From: an endosymbiont of Lamellibrachia barhami
Lineage (GTDB): Bacteria > Pseudomonadota > Gammaproteobacteria > Chromatiales > Chromatiaceae
NCBI RefSeq assembly: GCF_011947365.2
Contig: NZ_JAAVSH020000001.1
Location: 3,268,333-3,311,092 of the forward strand
DNA: 42,760 bases
Direction of reading: 5' to 3'
Shown here: one piece after another, positions 17,383 through 26,728 of the stretch
Numbering within the stretch: position 1 is the first letter of the stretch
Layout: every line of letters starts with the position of its first letter
Notes under the pieces: generated by a model
Told to the model about the DNA's origin: nothing
The model's input: the letters and a program-made list of their open reading frames with translations, nothing else
Databases searched by the model: none
Position numbers and translations under genes: made by a program

Positions 17383-17732
17383 AATCGATGTAAGAATCCT
17401 TCTTTATTTGCTTTTAATCTCTCACAACAGATTGATGTTGGCATTGATAATTGTCCAGCATCGTAAAAAAAGGACGCAGCGGCTTGGTTTAGGCTGGGTG
17501 ACCGCTAACCAAGGGTCTGGCATCGAGCCTGATATTGAGAAAGTGCGGTAGCCATGGAGACCCAGATGCCGGCGCGCAGGGAAAGGCGCACTCGTGGACA
17601 GTGATAAAAAACGAGGAAGTGGGTGGTGACGGCTGGAAGTCGGAGGTATCAGGAGTAAAGGGTAGTCTATAAGGCTGCTCTATAAGAGAAAAGAATTACC
17701 TATAAGGTTGGCGGTTTTTTTGGGAACTTGAC
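17383..17732. other. Intergenic region between a hypothetical gene and the curlin gene
   Basis: About 350 bases with only weak short ORFs. Several copies of a CTATAAG-like word occur at 17660-17710 (CTATAAGG, CTATAAGA, CTATAAGG). A GGCGG-T7 stretch follows near 17711-17720. No gene is seen. Confidence 0.45.
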
Positions 17733-18527
17733 TCATTGAATCTGCCTGATCTGCATCGATTGGTTATCGCCAAAAATGCGTACAACAGCATTCAGAAAAC
17801 TTCCCTGTTGTTCGATACTGGTGAAGTTGTGATCGCCGTGGTGAAGAACCTCAGCCAGGTTGAAGTCGCCGTTCTGTGTGATATCGCAATGATTCCCTGT
17901 GCCTGTCTGAATCAGACTGGCTCTGTTTCCGGAACCGTTTTGTAGAATCGCGGCGAGGTTTTCAATGCCATCCTGACTCAGTTCTGCAAAGTTGTTATCA
18001 CCTGCCTGTGTGAGTATCGCTTCATTGCCTACGCCTGCCTGGGTGATCATGGCAATGTGTTGAACACCGCTCTGGTTGACGGCGAGGCTTTGGTCGATCC
18101 CTGCCTGCTCGATGTTCAGTTGCATGGCATTACCGCTGATATCAGCTTCCAGCAAGTTGCTAACGCCTGTCTGATTAATGTCCAGTTTGTGCAGACTCCC
18201 TTCGAGCTGCAAATTGGTCTGGTTGGCTGACCCCGATTGGTTGATCTGGATTTGACTCCCATCAGCAACAGATGTGATCACGGCTCCATTGGCACTGTCA
18301 GCCTGGATGGCCGCGATAAGATTGCCGTAACCTTGTTGTATCGACTGAAAAATATGGTCTTCGCCGGATTGAGACAGTTCGATATGGTTGCCACCACTCA
18401 GTTCAGACTGCGGGTCGAGATCATCAGCGATGACTGGATCCCAGGATAAAGAGAAAATCAGCACTGCCAGCAACAACAGGTGCTGCTGTAGAAGACTTGC
18501 CCTGAGGATTAGAGTTTGTGCGCACAT
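17733..18527 (-). CDS. Curlin-repeat protein (CsgA/CsgB-like subunit)
   Basis: A secreted amyloid subunit candidate, 264 aa. A signal peptide (about 1-34, ends VIADD) is followed by at least nine imperfect curlin repeats with the pattern I-x-Q-x-G-x2-N-x-A-x3-Q, for example MITQAGVGNEAILTQAGDNN and LIQTGTGNHCDITQNGDFN. Such repeats stack as strand-loop-strand units to form curli fibres outside the cell. The C-terminal part FLNAVVRIFGDNQSMQIRQ may be a nucleator-like end, which favours a CsgB-type role; this is not certain. It lies 121 bases downstream of csgG. Confidence 0.85.
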   Translation of the reverse strand: MCAQTLILRASLLQQHLLLLAVLIFSLSWDPVIADDLDPQSELSGGNHIELSQSGEDHIFQSIQQGYGNLIAAIQADSANGAVITSVADGSQIQINQSGSANQTNLQLEGSLHKLDINQTGVSNLLEADISGNAMQLNIEQAGIDQSLAVNQSGVQHIAMITQAGVGNEAILTQAGDNNFAELSQDGIENLAAILQNGSGNRASLIQTGTGNHCDITQNGDFNLAEVLHHGDHNFTSIEQQGSFLNAVVRIFGDNQSMQIRQIQ

Positions 18528-18626
18528 CGGCCACTCTCTGTGGACTCCTGCTACAAGTTTGGATCATGGATGGGAGTGCTGCATCAGCAGAAAGTAGGAA
18601 ATAACTAAAGAATTCTGTCTTGTTTT

Positions 18627-18644
18627 CTCATACTAAAGTATGAG
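18627..18644. promoter_or_regulatory. Palindrome upstream of the first curlin gene
   Basis: CTCATACT-AA-AGTATGAG, an 18-base perfect dyad 100 bases upstream of the curlin gene start. An identical 18-mer lies upstream of the second curlin gene at 22593-22610. It probably is an operator for a shared regulator; the CsgD-type protein of the locus is the obvious candidate. Confidence 0.65.
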
Positions 18645-18647
18645 TCT

Positions 18648-19529
18648 TCAGGGATTAGTGGACGTAAGCCGAGCTGGAGCATGGGCCTGGCGGTATTTCT
18701 TCAGTACCGGGTGATCCATTGCATCTAAATCGCGCAGTTGCCAGAGATTCTTCTTCAGACCATCACTGATAAGATGAATAACCGCAGACTCTATGGCAGA
18801 TAGTACGCAAAGCTGTGCGGGTTCGTTGGTGGTCATTCCGCCTTCCAGTTCAAGTAGCCTTTTGTATTCGATGAAACGAAAAAGGCCGGACTGAACCTCC
18901 TGAGAGAGTATTGTCTTGGATGTCATGACGCTGCTAAGCACCTGTCCTGTGCGAATATCCACAGCGCGCAGGTTGACTGTAACCTGGTCGAGTCGGTATT
19001 GCCCGGATACGCCCAACCCAAAGTAGCGCGCGCCAAGTCCACCGGTTCGGATGTTGGAGTCATATGCAATGATTCCACCTTCCAACAGCACATTGGCGGC
19101 CAGTAATGAGGGAAGTTGCTCATCATTGTTCTTTGGTGTGTTGTTTTTTTTCAGCGCCGCGCGAATGATCTTTCGTTCAGTCAGCAGGTCCTGAAGGCCC
19201 TCTCTCTCAAGCGGGATGAACCAACCGGAATCGCTGAGTACGCTGACCAACATAGCAGTAGCGCCCTGGGTGACTGCGGTGGAGAAGGAACTGGCGGGGG
19301 AGGGACGGTATTGCCCCGACTGATCCTTGAAATTGTATACACTGGCGACTATGCGTCCCTTGGGCTTTGGCAGGTTGGTCAGGTCATGATAGGTACTGGC
19401 CCGGGGAGTCAGAGTGGTCTCTGATTCATCTGCGGGCATAGTTTCGATGTTCTTCAGACTCATGCATCCCGCAATTCCCAGGCTGAGAAAGGCACAGAAT
19501 AGAATTGGATGCAGGTGACGCTGGGTCAT
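18648..19529 (-). CDS. csgG: CsgG, curli outer-membrane secretion channel lipoprotein
   Basis: Forms the outer-membrane pore that exports curlin subunits. Starting at ATG 19529 (GGAG upstream, one base after the csgF stop), the lipobox LGIAGC places the lipidated Cys at C22. The family core is present: GRIVASVYNFKDQSGQYRP, SGWFIPLEREGLQDLLTERK, and VNLRAVDIRTGQVLSSVMTSKTI. At 293 aa it is slightly longer than Escherichia CsgG, with a C-terminal extension. An earlier in-frame start would lack a ribosome site. Confidence 0.95.
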   Translation of the reverse strand: MTQRHLHPILFCAFLSLGIAGCMSLKNIETMPADESETTLTPRASTYHDLTNLPKPKGRIVASVYNFKDQSGQYRPSPASSFSTAVTQGATAMLVSVLSDSGWFIPLEREGLQDLLTERKIIRAALKKNNTPKNNDEQLPSLLAANVLLEGGIIAYDSNIRTGGLGARYFGLGVSGQYRLDQVTVNLRAVDIRTGQVLSSVMTSKTILSQEVQSGLFRFIEYKRLLELEGGMTTNEPAQLCVLSAIESAVIHLISDGLKKNLWQLRDLDAMDHPVLKKYRQAHAPARLTSTNP

Positions 19530-19530
19530 A

Positions 19531-19932
19531 TCAGTTCTCCGGATCAAGGCCATTCACTTCTATTACGCTGGTGTCGCCAGTAGCTTGATCGGTGATCGAA
19601 ATCGAAAGGCCTCCATCGCCGTTATCGATGATGTCTACGATATAGTCCTCGGTAACGAGGCTGCCGGTATTGCCAGCCCCCACGTCTGTGAGCAGTTGAT
19701 TCAGCAAACGCGACTCCAACGCATCAGTAAAACGGTCTAATGCACTGCGCTGGATGTAGCTGGAGGTGCGGGCGTTCGGGTCTTTGAAGGTGTCTTGTGC
19801 TTGGGCGTTGTTTAGCAACATACCGCCATTGAGTGTGCTGCCACCGAAGTTTGGGTTGACCGGTTTATAGGTCAGTTCTGAGGCGTTTACAGCCAGTGTC
19901 AGGAGTGCAATTGCCAGTATTGAATAACGCAT
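19531..19932 (-). CDS. csgF: CsgF, curli assembly factor
   Basis: A periplasm/surface accessory protein that narrows the CsgG pore and anchors the nucleator. The 133-aa protein has a signal peptide (about 1-17, ends VNASEL), the conserved mature start ELTYKPVNPNFGGSTLNGG, which inserts in the CsgG channel, and the C-terminal strand region VDIIDNGDGGLSISITDQATG. The gene order csgD-E-F-G on the minus strand is retained, with tight spacing. Confidence 0.95.
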   Translation of the reverse strand: MRYSILAIALLTLAVNASELTYKPVNPNFGGSTLNGGMLLNNAQAQDTFKDPNARTSSYIQRSALDRFTDALESRLLNQLLTDVGAGNTGSLVTEDYIVDIIDNGDGGLSISITDQATGDTSVIEVNGLDPEN

Positions 19933-19946
19933 GGGTTTATCTCCGT

Positions 19947-20369
19947 TCAGAATTCATCCCGCTCCAAGTCAAAGGTGTCGGAGAAAAGCTGCCGAAGCCG
20001 GGTTTTTCGTAGCGTTTCATCGACACTGCTGATGGCTTGCCTGGCTGTCTTTTTGATATTGGCTCTGCCTGGGTGAATGAATGTCTTGAAGACGATCTTT
20101 CGGTTTGAAGTGATCCATAACAGACTGCCCCAGCGTGCAGAGGGTCGTTCACGCACCACCAGGTTGTAGTCGGCACCGGGGTAGAGACTCTGGCGGAATC
20201 GGGTCAGGTGATCGGCGAATTCGTGGCCGGTTCGCGTGATTGTGTGGTCAAGTACCACGCCACTCAGTTCATTTTCGATACGAAAGGCTTCTGTATCGGC
20301 CTGCGAACAGACGGTTTGGCTGAACAGGAAAAGATAGAGCAGGATACAGGTTGACTGGATTCTTGTCAT
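19947..20369 (-). CDS. csgE: CsgE, curli secretion adaptor
   Basis: A periplasmic protein that caps CsgG and selects curlin substrates. The 140-aa chain has a signal peptide (about 1-24, LLYLFLFSQTVCSQA), the family motif ELSGVVLDHTITRTGHEFAD and YNLVVRERPSARWGSLLWIT. The ATG overlaps the csgD stop (ATGA), and csgF follows after 14 bases. Confidence 0.93.
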   Translation of the reverse strand: MTRIQSTCILLYLFLFSQTVCSQADTEAFRIENELSGVVLDHTITRTGHEFADHLTRFRQSLYPGADYNLVVRERPSARWGSLLWITSNRKIVFKTFIHPGRANIKKTARQAISSVDETLRKTRLRQLFSDTFDLERDEF

Positions 20370-21031
20370 ACAACACCGGCTTCCAGAAGAGGCTGGATCT
20401 GCTGGGTGGAAATACGGTTGAGAGCCTCCAATCGATTATTTGCACCGATCTTTCGGTAGATGTGATAAATGTGACTCTTTACTGTGTGTTCCGAAATTTT
20501 GAGCCTATTGGCGATCTGGCTATTACTGAGGCCGGGTGCCATCAAATGCAGGATCTGTTTTTCCCGGGGGGTAAGTGATGTCTGCTCAAAGGCAGATGAT
20601 TGCGGCTGTCGAAACTGGTCGAGATAGTGATTGATGCTCTGCCTCGGTAGCCAGTATCCGCCAGTGAGTATTTCATTCAGCCCCTGTATGAGCTGCCGCA
20701 CTGGCGTTCTGATGCTGAAGTAGCCCTTAAACATAGGCCAACTGATCAGCTCAGATGCCAGGGAATCACCCTGCGCGTTCAGTAATGCGGTCACAACTTC
20801 GGGTCGGAGTGATTGCAGGTCGGCAAACAGCAGTGGGATATCTTCGACCAGTACGCTACGGCAGTCGAGCAGTAGCAGGCGGTGGGAGGTGGTTAGCTCC
20901 TCAATGGTGTTAATGATGTTACAGAGTGTGAGAGATTTAGAAATCCGTTCACACAAAAGTGTGGTTTGCAGATCGGCAACACCCAATAGACCAATCTCAA
21001 CTCGTTCCCTGAAGGCAGTTTTATTTTTCAT
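20366..21031 (-). CDS. csgD: CsgD-like LuxR/FixJ-type transcription regulator
   Basis: Activator of curli genes. The 221-aa protein has an N-terminal receiver-like half (about 1-130) without a clear phospho-acceptor set (LLLLDCRSV) and a C-terminal LuxR helix-turn-helix (about 150-212): LTPREKQILHLMAPGLSNSQ, then ANRLKISEHTVKSHIYHIY. It is the first gene of csgDEFG, which differs from Escherichia only in the flanking subunit genes. In enterics CsgD also controls matrix polysaccharide; that cannot be judged here. Confidence 0.9.
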   Translation of the reverse strand: MKNKTAFRERVEIGLLGVADLQTTLLCERISKSLTLCNIINTIEELTTSHRLLLLDCRSVLVEDIPLLFADLQSLRPEVVTALLNAQGDSLASELISWPMFKGYFSIRTPVRQLIQGLNEILTGGYWLPRQSINHYLDQFRQPQSSAFEQTSLTPREKQILHLMAPGLSNSQIANRLKISEHTVKSHIYHIYRKIGANNRLEALNRISTQQIQPLLEAGVV

Positions 21032-21512
21032 TTTTCTGCTCGATAAGGTTTTTAAATCCCTCCATGAATTTTATGCCTATTTGAAGTCTAGATACTTTAT
21101 GAAAATATACAAGTGACTGTTATAAATAGTGTTTGCAGAAATATCTGGCGGGAGGTGGAATGATAAATTACGCTGATCAGTGGTGAGAAATACCAAAAAC
21201 AGTAAAGAATAATATTCCTGAATAATCATCGAATTGTCAGGAATAGCTGAGTTCAAATATGAGGTAGGGGTTTAATTCCTATTAGTATTTTTCATGTGTG
21301 AATAACTGTTTCACGTTATTCTTAGGTATGAATTGAAATTGAAAAGGTGAGTGACCCACAATACCAATTACATGTTGGATGCGTAGGCACGATCAAGCGC
21401 AACGGATCAGGCAATAGACTCAGTAAAAAGATGGCGCCTGATTGCTATGTGAAGGCTCACTCAAAGGCCGGTCGTTTTGCGCAACCGGCATGAAAGAGAA
21501 CCTGTGTCGATA
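21032..21512. promoter_or_regulatory. Regulatory region of the csgDEFG operon
   Basis: About 480 AT-rich bases between the end of the second curlin gene and the start of csgD. It holds an inverted repeat GAATAAC-N8-GTTATTC (21300-21306, 21315-21321). Long non-coding regions before csgD are usual in enterics and hold many regulator sites. No gene is seen here. Confidence 0.5.
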
Positions 21513-22469
21513 TTACCGCTGGGTTACCTCAGCTGTGTTGCCATCTCCTTCCTGAGTCAGATTCACTACATTGAAGTTACCGGATTGCATAACGGTTGCG
21601 GATGAATGTGTCCACTGGTGCAGATCAACTTGGTTATTGTTGCCGGTCTGTTCTACAAACCCGGTGTTGTCACTATTTTGATAGACATTAATCAAGTTGT
21701 CGTCACCTATTTGTAACAAGCTTAACTCATTCCTACCACGATGTTGACTGGTGGTGACCCGGTTAAACATACCTTTCTGTGAGAGCAGGAGATGCTGATC
21801 TGCACCCCAACTAATGCTTGAGTCCACCCAGTTATCGTCACCATATTGACTGGCTACCAATTCGTTGCGGTAACCGTCCGTGACCTGTGTCTTGAGGTAA
21901 TTACGGTCACCTGCCTGAACAATGTCTTGATATTCGGCACCGTCCAGATAAGCAAGGATCTCATTTCCCTCGCCATTCTGGATGTAGGTGATGTCGTACG
22001 CAATCCCAGTACCATCGGAGGGCCAGCCAAGATAGATTTGATTGTCATTCCCCTCCTGCTTGCTTACAAGGATATGCCCATATTGCATGCCAAAATAGGC
22101 TGAATTGTTTTCTCCATTCTGTCTGAAAAAGACATGTGTAACGTCTCCGACCAGATGGCCAAAGTTGCCCTCCCCAATCTGCTCTGCGAAGAGATCTTGG
22201 GTGACCATTTCGATTATCAACTCGTTACCAGGGCCAGTCTGGTGAATCTCCTCATAAGCATCCGTCATGCCGGTCTGGTCGATGGTAGCCAGGTTCATAT
22301 CGCCGGTCTGATAGATGCCGGCGTACGATGTGGTGGCATCTTGCTGAATAATTGTAGCAACGTTGTCGGTGCCATCCTGTTCTACGATGGCAGTGTTACC
22401 GTCAGCGATAACTGCCAAAGGCAGCATTAGTCCCACAGTCGCCATGATTTGCAATAGCCTGCTTTTCAT
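21513..22469 (-). CDS. Large curlin-repeat protein
   Basis: A secreted protein of 318 aa. ATG 22469 follows GGAGGGG, and an earlier in-frame start is rejected. A signal peptide (about 1-22, ends AVIADG) precedes irregular curlin repeats of the Q-x-G-x2-N type (YQTGDMNLATIDQTG, VEQTGNNNQVDLHQ, MQSGNFNVVNLTQEGDGNTA). The middle region (about 95-230) is rich in aromatic and acidic residues and departs from the classic spacing. It is probably a fibre subunit or an accessory curlin-like protein with its own promoter. It is longer than typical CsgA (~150 aa). Confidence 0.82.
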   Translation of the reverse strand: MKSRLLQIMATVGLMLPLAVIADGNTAIVEQDGTDNVATIIQQDATTSYAGIYQTGDMNLATIDQTGMTDAYEEIHQTGPGNELIIEMVTQDLFAEQIGEGNFGHLVGDVTHVFFRQNGENNSAYFGMQYGHILVSKQEGNDNQIYLGWPSDGTGIAYDITYIQNGEGNEILAYLDGAEYQDIVQAGDRNYLKTQVTDGYRNELVASQYGDDNWVDSSISWGADQHLLLSQKGMFNRVTTSQHRGRNELSLLQIGDDNLINVYQNSDNTGFVEQTGNNNQVDLHQWTHSSATVMQSGNFNVVNLTQEGDGNTAEVTQR

Positions 22470-22592
22470 TTCGATCCCCTCCACGAATCTCACCCGTGGG
22501 TAAACACCAGCGATCCTGATTAAAGTCTGGCAGAAGTGACGGGAATGCCATCGGAAAAAAGGCTGATATTTTCTGAAGATTAGAGCGTAAAG

Positions 22593-22610
22593 CTCATACT
22601 AAAGTATGAG
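22593..22610. promoter_or_regulatory. Palindrome upstream of the second curlin gene
   Basis: CTCATACTAAAGTATGAG, identical over all 18 bases to the copy at 18627-18644 and 124 bases upstream of ATG 22469. The surrounding 22470-22859 holds no gene. Confidence 0.65.
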
Positions 22611-22859
22611 AATCGTGCCATTGACTACATTTTTTGCGTTTCAAACACTTTTTTGGGGCAGTTGGCTTTAGGAATGGATGATGAAACGTCACAATGTCAT
22701 TGGTCTGTTCCAGATCACTATTACTCCCCTGGAATGCAGGCTAAACCGCAGAAATACAGGCATCGCCAGGGGAGGAGCGCCAAGCGTGTAGGTAAGCGCC
22801 AATCGATCCACCGATTTGATCAGTTCGGGTTTGAGTGAGAGACTTTCTGGACTCTAAGC

Positions 22860-24176
22860 CTACTTTAACCAGAGCTCAACCCGACGATTTTTTGCCTGCC
22901 CCAATTCTGACTCATTGGATGCCACTGGAACAGCGTTGCCATATCCACGGCTGGTCACTACCCAAACCCCCTTTTCTCTCAAGTATTTCCCAACCTGGTC
23001 AGCTCGTCGGACTGAGCGATTGTAGTTGACCATCGGTATGCCATCCGGTTTTTTCTCGGTGAAGCCGAAAAGCAGGATCCCACTCTTCAGTTTGTTTCTC
23101 TCATCCAAATATCGGTAGATACGGTCAGCATCCCGTTTTGCCTTGTTGTCCAGGAAGACTGTGCTTTCAGAAAATCGCATATTGACGGAGAGTCGTTTCG
23201 TACCTTGCGCAAGCTTCCTCAACGCTTCCGGATACTGATTGCCCAGTTCAAATGTGCTGGCGAACACTCTCTGTGAAACGAAACCGACCTTTTCTATCAC
23301 CTCCTGAGCGGCATCGGAACGCGCATATTCGGTGAATTGTTGTGCCAGCGGATTGGCGTCGTCCGGGTTGGGTAGATAGAGGTAGAGTCGGCGAGACAAT
23401 GCATAGTCTTCAGTTGCGACTGAGAAATTCTTGGGCTCAATGGCCGGCGCCTCCCCATCGGATATCGCCAGGGCATTGGATTGTAGAATGTGGGGCAAGC
23501 CGACAAAGCCTATTCCCTCTTTGTCCACCGCAACGCTGTTGGAGAGGTCGGTATTATCTGCAAAACGTTTTGCTTTTTTTGACAATGGAGTCTTTTTCCC
23601 CAAGACCAGGCTACGGAAGACATCAAATGTCCCGGATTGGTCATCCCTGGCATACAGATGGATTGCGCCCGGTGCTCTTCCCAGCATTTTCCAGTCGGTT
23701 ATTTTTCCGGCAAAGATATCCCGAATCTGGGATTTTTTGAGGGTCGACAGGGGATTCTCAGGATGCACGATAACCGCTATGCCATCCAGTGCAATGACAT
23801 GTTCGTTCTCCAGTGCAGTCATATTTCCGAGTGGCGCGAGTTCCTGGATCTCTTTCTCTTTGATTCGTCGCGACGACATGGCCAGATCCGCCAGGCCACC
23901 TTTCAGCCCCTTAAAACCGGTACTCGAGCCATTGGCGATAATCTCGATCCGTATGCTGTCTCCATCGGCTGAATTCGCTTGTACGATGCTTTCCTCTTCC
24001 CGTTGCGAAATCCGGATAGACTGATAGCCATTGGTTTTCAGCCAGGCCTTAATCAGTTCGGGAGCAAGTTGGGCGCCGACAGTATTTGATCCATGGATAC
24101 GCAGCGACAGACTTTTGGCCTCAGCATTAAACAACGAGAACAAAAGCATGAGTAGAACTAACAACCGAAAATGCAT
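22860..24176 (-). CDS. PstS-like phosphate-binding protein fused to an OmpA domain
   Basis: A 438-aa envelope protein. ATG 24176 follows AAGGGG. A signal peptide (about 1-20, ends NAEAK) precedes a phosphate ABC-type binding domain (about 25-290): IHGSNTVGAQLAPELI, ANGSSTGFKGL, DLAMSSRRIKEKE, ARDDQSGTFDVFR. A C-terminal OmpA-like domain (about 315-438) follows: FSESTVFLDNKAKRDADRIY, VNYNRSVRRADQVG, GQAKNRRVELWL. The binding part matches the PstS loop motifs, and the OmpA part should hold it to peptidoglycan. No pst transport genes are adjacent, so a sensing or storage role is possible. Confidence 0.88.
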   Translation of the reverse strand: MHFRLLVLLMLLFSLFNAEAKSLSLRIHGSNTVGAQLAPELIKAWLKTNGYQSIRISQREEESIVQANSADGDSIRIEIIANGSSTGFKGLKGGLADLAMSSRRIKEKEIQELAPLGNMTALENEHVIALDGIAVIVHPENPLSTLKKSQIRDIFAGKITDWKMLGRAPGAIHLYARDDQSGTFDVFRSLVLGKKTPLSKKAKRFADNTDLSNSVAVDKEGIGFVGLPHILQSNALAISDGEAPAIEPKNFSVATEDYALSRRLYLYLPNPDDANPLAQQFTEYARSDAAQEVIEKVGFVSQRVFASTFELGNQYPEALRKLAQGTKRLSVNMRFSESTVFLDNKAKRDADRIYRYLDERNKLKSGILLFGFTEKKPDGIPMVNYNRSVRRADQVGKYLREKGVWVVTSRGYGNAVPVASNESELGQAKNRRVELWLK

Positions 24177-24360
24177 AAATTCCCCTTGCAATCAAACTGT
24201 TGCATCTTACTGAAGCCAGCATATTCCAGCAAAATCATTTTGACGGAATGAAGAACGATACCAGAACATCTATATCCTGACGATTATGTGGCTATCGTGG
24301 TCTACAGGTTATGGGGGATAGATCACGGTTTCCTCTCAGTTCCAGAACGCAAAGAGAGGA

Positions 24361-25755
24361 TCAGTCGGTAATCTCAATGATTCTACTGGCCCTTGCCATC
24401 AGCACGCTGTCAGTTGGAGCGATTCCGAGGCGTGTCACGAATCCGGGGGGATAACGGAGATATCGAAGTGTCACTTCGGCCTCCAGGCTACCCGATGCGT
24501 CAGCCGGCAGGGTGAAGCGAAACATTTCGCGGCGTACTTCACCGGCCTTCAGCCGATTATCGAAGACCTTGTCCGCAGCCTCCCAGTTATTGAGTGTCTG
24601 CTGACCCTCCGTGTCCACGACAATCGCCCGGTAGAGCCGGCTGCCATCTGCGATCTCCGTGCCAAGCAACGCGGCATCGGTGGGGTTCAGCCCAGCAACA
24701 TCCCAGCGGGTACGCGTATTAGGCTTTGCCTTAAGCTGCCACTCCTGCCCCGAACTCTGATTCCTGAGCCTGACATCCAACCACGCCAGGCGTAATTCGA
24801 TGGCTCCGGTGGGCATGCTGTGGCCCGCCTCGCTGTTGTCCAGTTCGACGCCGACAAATATCGTTTGACTTGGCTTGGCTTTGCCCGGGAAGCTTTGAAC
24901 CCGCAATTTGACGGCCCCTTCGAGCTGACTTTTCACATTCGCGCCGGGAAACCGGTGGCTAAACACCTGTTCCCGCGTTGGTGGTGAGATGAGCGTACCG
25001 GCGGCGACGGTTCCTGTCTCAAAGACCGGGCTTCCCGCAATTAAGCGGCCAGCGGCACTCATATGACAATCCTGGCACTCGATGCCATTCCTCGACCAGT
25101 AGCTAGTCTTCCATTCACTGTAGGTGGTGTGCATTGGCACTCCGTGCCCGTTGGTCGCTTCGTGGCAGACGGCACAGGCCTCGCTCTTGCGTTGAAACGG
25201 AGAGTATTCACGGTGCCAATCTGATGCGAACTTCAGGGGGCCATACTTGATTGGGCCGGGCGATGGTATGTAATTGGCATTACCCGGCGCCAAACCCATA
25301 TGGCCAATAGTGGTATGACAAAAGTCGCAGGTCACTCCGGGCGGATTCTCACCCAGACTGTCGCGGGCAGGCAAACGCTGGTTCTGAGTCAAAAAGGTGG
25401 TGGGCGAATGGCAGGCCAGGCATGAGCCTGCTTTATGTGCGGTATCGGGGTCTCCCGCTACTTGGGGAAGCAGCACGTTGTAGACCTGATTCTGGAAAAC
25501 CGGATTCGCGAATGCTCTGGCGTGCATCGATTGCTCGAATTGGTTGTACAGACGCGCATGGCAGTTCGAACAGACCTTTGAGGACTCATAGGCTCCTGTT
25601 TTAACCAGATTAACCGTACCAGCTTGACCGGCGTTCGCCACTGGGGCCAGAAACACTGCCGTCATGAAGGTGATGAACGTGGCACAAAGCAGATTCGACG
25701 CCATCTCGCGGATCGACCAAGCGCTGTTGCTGTAAAATCGATATCTGGCCACCAT
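24361..25755 (-). CDS. Pentaheme cytochrome c-type protein
   Basis: A 464-aa exported electron carrier with five CxxCH sites: CSNCH, CLACH, CDFCH, CAVCH and CQDCH, in the order of the cytochrome c554 / multiheme family. The N-terminus has a hydrophobic export segment (about residues 20-42, ends VANAGQA). The C-terminal ~190 residues (from about TREQVFSHRFPG) have a beta-rich look and no heme motif. The nearby start at codon 18 is an alternative. The electron partner is unknown. Between it and the PstS-OmpA gene lies a degenerate REP (24313-24333). Confidence 0.88.
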   Translation of the reverse strand: MVARYRFYSNSAWSIREMASNLLCATFITFMTAVFLAPVANAGQAGTVNLVKTGAYESSKVCSNCHARLYNQFEQSMHARAFANPVFQNQVYNVLLPQVAGDPDTAHKAGSCLACHSPTTFLTQNQRLPARDSLGENPPGVTCDFCHTTIGHMGLAPGNANYIPSPGPIKYGPLKFASDWHREYSPFQRKSEACAVCHEATNGHGVPMHTTYSEWKTSYWSRNGIECQDCHMSAAGRLIAGSPVFETGTVAAGTLISPPTREQVFSHRFPGANVKSQLEGAVKLRVQSFPGKAKPSQTIFVGVELDNSEAGHSMPTGAIELRLAWLDVRLRNQSSGQEWQLKAKPNTRTRWDVAGLNPTDAALLGTEIADGSRLYRAIVVDTEGQQTLNNWEAADKVFDNRLKAGEVRREMFRFTLPADASGSLEAEVTLRYLRYPPGFVTRLGIAPTDSVLMARASRIIEITD

Positions 25756-25885
25756 TACCTCTACTAGATTTTTCCATCGAATCTTTTTATTGTAGTAGTT
25801 TGCTAGGAATTAAGGGAACGGATTTATTTAATGCCTTCTCCATTGAAAAGCAAATCTGTCCCCTTTTCTGGGCTATTGTGTTGGT

Positions 25886-26641
25886 ATGGCCAACAACTGC
25901 GCTACGTTTCGCTTTTACGAAGAACTCAACGACTTTCTCCCCCAGGCGCAACGCAAGAGAGAGATCGTTTACCCATTTCACGATCATCCGGGGATAAAAG
26001 ATTCCATTGAGGCATTAGACGTTCCCCATAGTGAAGTGGATCTGATTATCGTCAACGGGCAATCGGTTGGGTTTGATTATCCACTACAGGATGGTGATCG
26101 CGTAGCCATCTATCCGATGTTTGAGTCCCTTGATATCACCCCTCTGTTGCGACTGCGTCCGCAACCGTTGAGGGTGATTCGCTTTGTTGTAGATGTGAAT
26201 CTGGGTAAATTGGCTCGAATGCTTCGCTGGTTGGGATTTGATACCCTCTATCGCAATGACTACCAAGACCGGGAGGTCGTTGATATATCAGTCAAGCAGC
26301 AGCGTATCATTCTCACACGCGATCGGCGATTGCTACGTGCCAAAGCAGTGACACATGGCTACTGGGTGCGCGAGGTAGATCCAGAGCGTCAGATCAAGGA
26401 GATACTCACGCGCTTCGATCTGCGCCGGCAAATCATGCCTTATGCCCGTTGCCAGGAGTGCAATGGCTTGGTCGGCGCCGTCGACAAGGCTTTGGTGCTT
26501 ACTCAGCTTGAGCCCAAGACCAATCGCTATTACAACAAATTTTACCAATGCGCCGATTGCGGAAAGGTTTATTGGAAGGGGTCACACTATTCTCATATGC
26601 AGGAGAAATTACAGCGCCTGCTGGAAGATTCGATGCTATAA
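25886..26641 (+). CDS. Ubiquitin-like / Mut7-C RNase domain protein
   Basis: A 251-aa protein. The N-terminal ~85 residues resemble a MoaD/ubiquitin-like domain (FRFYEELNDFLP, IIVNGQSVGFDYPLQDGDRV). The C-terminal Mut7-C PIN-type RNase region begins FVVDVNLGKLARMLRWLGFDT with catalytic-type Asp residues, ILTRDRRLLRA, and a zinc ribbon CQEC...CADC. Such fused proteins are widespread and of unsettled role; a RNA nuclease function is predicted by family. It is followed 87 bases later by a rhodanese gene. Confidence 0.88.
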   Translation: MANNCATFRFYEELNDFLPQAQRKREIVYPFHDHPGIKDSIEALDVPHSEVDLIIVNGQSVGFDYPLQDGDRVAIYPMFESLDITPLLRLRPQPLRVIRFVVDVNLGKLARMLRWLGFDTLYRNDYQDREVVDISVKQQRIILTRDRRLLRAKAVTHGYWVREVDPERQIKEILTRFDLRRQIMPYARCQECNGLVGAVDKALVLTQLEPKTNRYYNKFYQCADCGKVYWKGSHYSHMQEKLQRLLEDSML

Positions 26642-26728
26642 GGGGACACCCATCTGCATCGAATACACTTCAATAACGATGAGTAGGTATACTGCCCCCC
26701 GAATAGCCAGGATATTCAGGTTAATGTG

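Noticed and set aside
17733-18527. Regular repeats as a CRISPR array
   Set aside because: The repeats are protein-level curlin repeats in an open frame with a signal peptide; no equal-length DNA repeats with spacers.
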